Below are positions 6,532-7,369 of a stretch of DNA of 7,369 nucleotides, piece after piece. This DNA is from Thermoflexales bacterium (GTDB taxonomy: Bacteria > Chloroflexota > Anaerolineae > Fen-1058): NCBI GenBank assembly GCA_030834835.1, contig JAUQXD010000998.1, positions 1 through 7,369 of the forward strand, read 5' to 3'. A program made the position numbers and the translations under genes. How positions within the stretch are numbered: position 1 is the first letter of the stretch; each line of letters begins with the position of its first letter. Below the pieces are notes generated by a model. The model had not been told where the DNA came from, ran no database searches, and saw nothing but the letters and a program-made list of their open reading frames with translations.

Positions 6532-6598
6532 AATGCTCCCGACGGATTGGCAAATCCGCTGCTCAATGCCGCTGGATTGCCAAATCCAGCGGGAGCAT
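6532..6598. repeat. REP-like element predicted to fold as two hairpins closed by an outer stem
   Basis: The outer arms ATGCTCCCG (6533-6541) and CGGGAGCAT (6590-6598) are perfectly complementary. Inside lie CGGATT-GGCA-AATCCG (6543-6558) and an 8-base-stem hairpin at 6571-6590 with a GCCA loop. The inner hairpins share the pattern GGATTGSCAAATCC. Pairing all three gives a three-way-junction shape, although base 6590 can serve only one stem. It lies downstream of the M24 gene and might protect or end that transcript, but there is no T-tract on the minus strand. Confidence 0.6.
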
Positions 6599-6632
6599 CG
6601 AATTCAAATTGAGAATTGCTAACGATCGTGCG

Positions 6633-6651
6633 CCTGATCCCTGATCCCCGA
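6633..6651 (-). repeat. GATCAGG-type short repeats directly after the M24 peptidase stop codon
   Basis: On the minus strand the bases after the TGA read as a GATCGGGGATCAGGGATCAGG-like run. The last 13 (6645-6633) are identical to 5633-5645 on the plus strand. Both copies therefore sit at the 3' end of a gene and in the sense orientation of that gene. The role is unknown. Confidence 0.6.
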
Positions 6652-7369
6652 TCAACCAATCACTACCAACTCCCGATCATACGTCGTCAGACTTTCCGCG
6701 CCGTCTTCGGTGATCAGCACATCGTCTTCGATGCGGACGCCGCCGACGCCGGGGATGTAGATGCCGGGTTCGACGGTGAAGGTGTTGCCCGGCACGAGCG
6801 GCACGTCGTTACCTTCCACGATGTACGGCGGCTCGTGACCCTGCAAGCCGAGCCCGTGCCCGGTGCGATGGGTGAAGTACTGGCCATAGCCTGCTTCGAC
6901 AATGACCTGGCGCGTGGCCCGATCGATGTCCTGGCCCGTCGCGCCCGGTCTGGCGGCCGCTCGACCTGCCGCGTTGGCGCGCTTAACAGCGTCGTAAATG
7001 CGCTCGAACTCCACCGATGGCGTGCCTACGGCAAAGGTACGCGTGATGTCGCTGTTGTAGCCATCGACGAGAATGCCGAAATCCATCAGCAGCCCCTCGC
7101 CCGATTGGATCACGCGCTCCGTAGAGGTCAAATGCGGCAGCGCCGCATTCGGCCCCGATTGAATCAGCGGTTCAAACGCGATGCCTTCTGCGCCGCGCCG
7201 CATCAACGCCATCAGCAGTTCGTTGGCGACCTGGCGCTCGGTCAGGCCCGCGCGGACTACGTCCACCACATCGTCCAGCGCTTCCTCAGTGATGCGGATC
7301 GCGCGCCGCATCGCATCGATCTCCGATCGGTCTTTGATCATCCGCAGGGCAGCGATCAACTCATCGGCA
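6652..7369 (-). CDS. M24-family Xaa-Pro peptidase, C-terminal part (5' end beyond the window)
   Basis: The frame is open to the right edge. The first visible residues, ADELIAALRMIKDRSEIDAMRRA, are the usual link between the N-terminal creatinase-like domain and the catalytic pita-bread domain, so the true start lies outside. The dinuclear metal ligands are all present: Asp in LLMDFGIL (codon 7083-7081), Asp 11 codons later in NSDITRTF (codon 7050-7048), His in HRTGHGLGL, Glu in FTVEPGIYI and Glu in RIEDDVLI. This fits Xaa-Pro aminopeptidase or dipeptidase (PepP/PepQ-like), cytosolic and metal-dependent, which releases residues ahead of or bound to proline during peptide turnover. The sequence does not tell the two apart. 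It ends with a normal TGA at 6654-6652. No functional link to the neighbouring immunity-like gene is evident. Confidence 0.93.
   Translation of the reverse strand, partial: ADELIAALRMIKDRSEIDAMRRAIRITEEALDDVVDVVRAGLTERQVANELLMALMRRGAEGIAFEPLIQSGPNAALPHLTSTERVIQSGEGLLMDFGILVDGYNSDITRTFAVGTPSVEFERIYDAVKRANAAGRAAARPGATGQDIDRATRQVIVEAGYGQYFTHRTGHGLGLQGHEPPYIVEGNDVPLVPGNTFTVEPGIYIPGVGGVRIEDDVLITEDGAESLTTYDRELVVIG

Noticed and set aside
6428..6622. Plus-strand open frame of 64 codons in the repeat region
   Set aside because: It is made almost entirely of the MITE-like arm and the hairpin element, so it is unlikely to be a gene.
5616..6655. CRISPR array or transposon with its own transposase
   Set aside because: The repeats are few, irregularly spaced and self-complementary without constant spacers. 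No transposase or cas-like frame is present.

Overview
The window looks like chromosomal DNA of a GC-rich bacterium, most likely a member of the Chloroflexota. This is an inference from two things: the architecture of the first protein (a cytoplasmic sugar-binding-fold sensor ending in an R-x-SCGC motif, fused to a histidine kinase, receivers and an AraC-type helix-turn-helix), and dispersed repeats of the GTCATTCTGAGCG type between genes. No rRNA, tRNA, CRISPR array, transposase or phage gene is visible.

Layout. (1) Positions 1-3297, minus strand: a very large one-protein two-component regulator, cut by the left edge inside its C-terminal DNA-binding domain. (2) 3298-3454: its promoter region, with a perfect palindrome. 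(3) 3455-4133, minus strand: a small membrane zinc protease of the M50B-like type (HELGH motif), broken by a one-base frameshift near 3731-3745. (4) 4134-4433: a divergent intergenic region with a promoter for the protease on the minus strand and a strong sigma70-type promoter on the plus strand. The plus-strand promoter has one palindrome just upstream and an inverted repeat just downstream. (5) 4434-5615, plus strand: an intact PLP-dependent alpha-oxoamine synthase, closest by recall to bacterial serine palmitoyltransferase-like enzymes, followed by an intrinsic terminator. (6) 5616-6651: a repeat-rich stretch around one small minus-strand gene resembling Imm26-type immunity proteins. The stretch holds GATCAGG repeats in inverted orientation at its two ends, a three-hairpin element with a probable decayed relative, and a long imperfect inverted repeat. 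(7) 6652-7369, minus strand: the C-terminal part of an M24-family Xaa-Pro peptidase, cut by the right edge.

The genes do not form an obvious operon or pathway. The regulator and protease lie head to tail with a promoter between them. The protease and the synthase are divergent. The synthase and the immunity-like gene are convergent, with a hairpin terminator between them. The least ordinary parts are the fused cytoplasmic sensor-kinase-transcription factor, the frameshifted protease, and the repeat-bracketed orphan immunity-like gene. I see no complete new multi-gene system.
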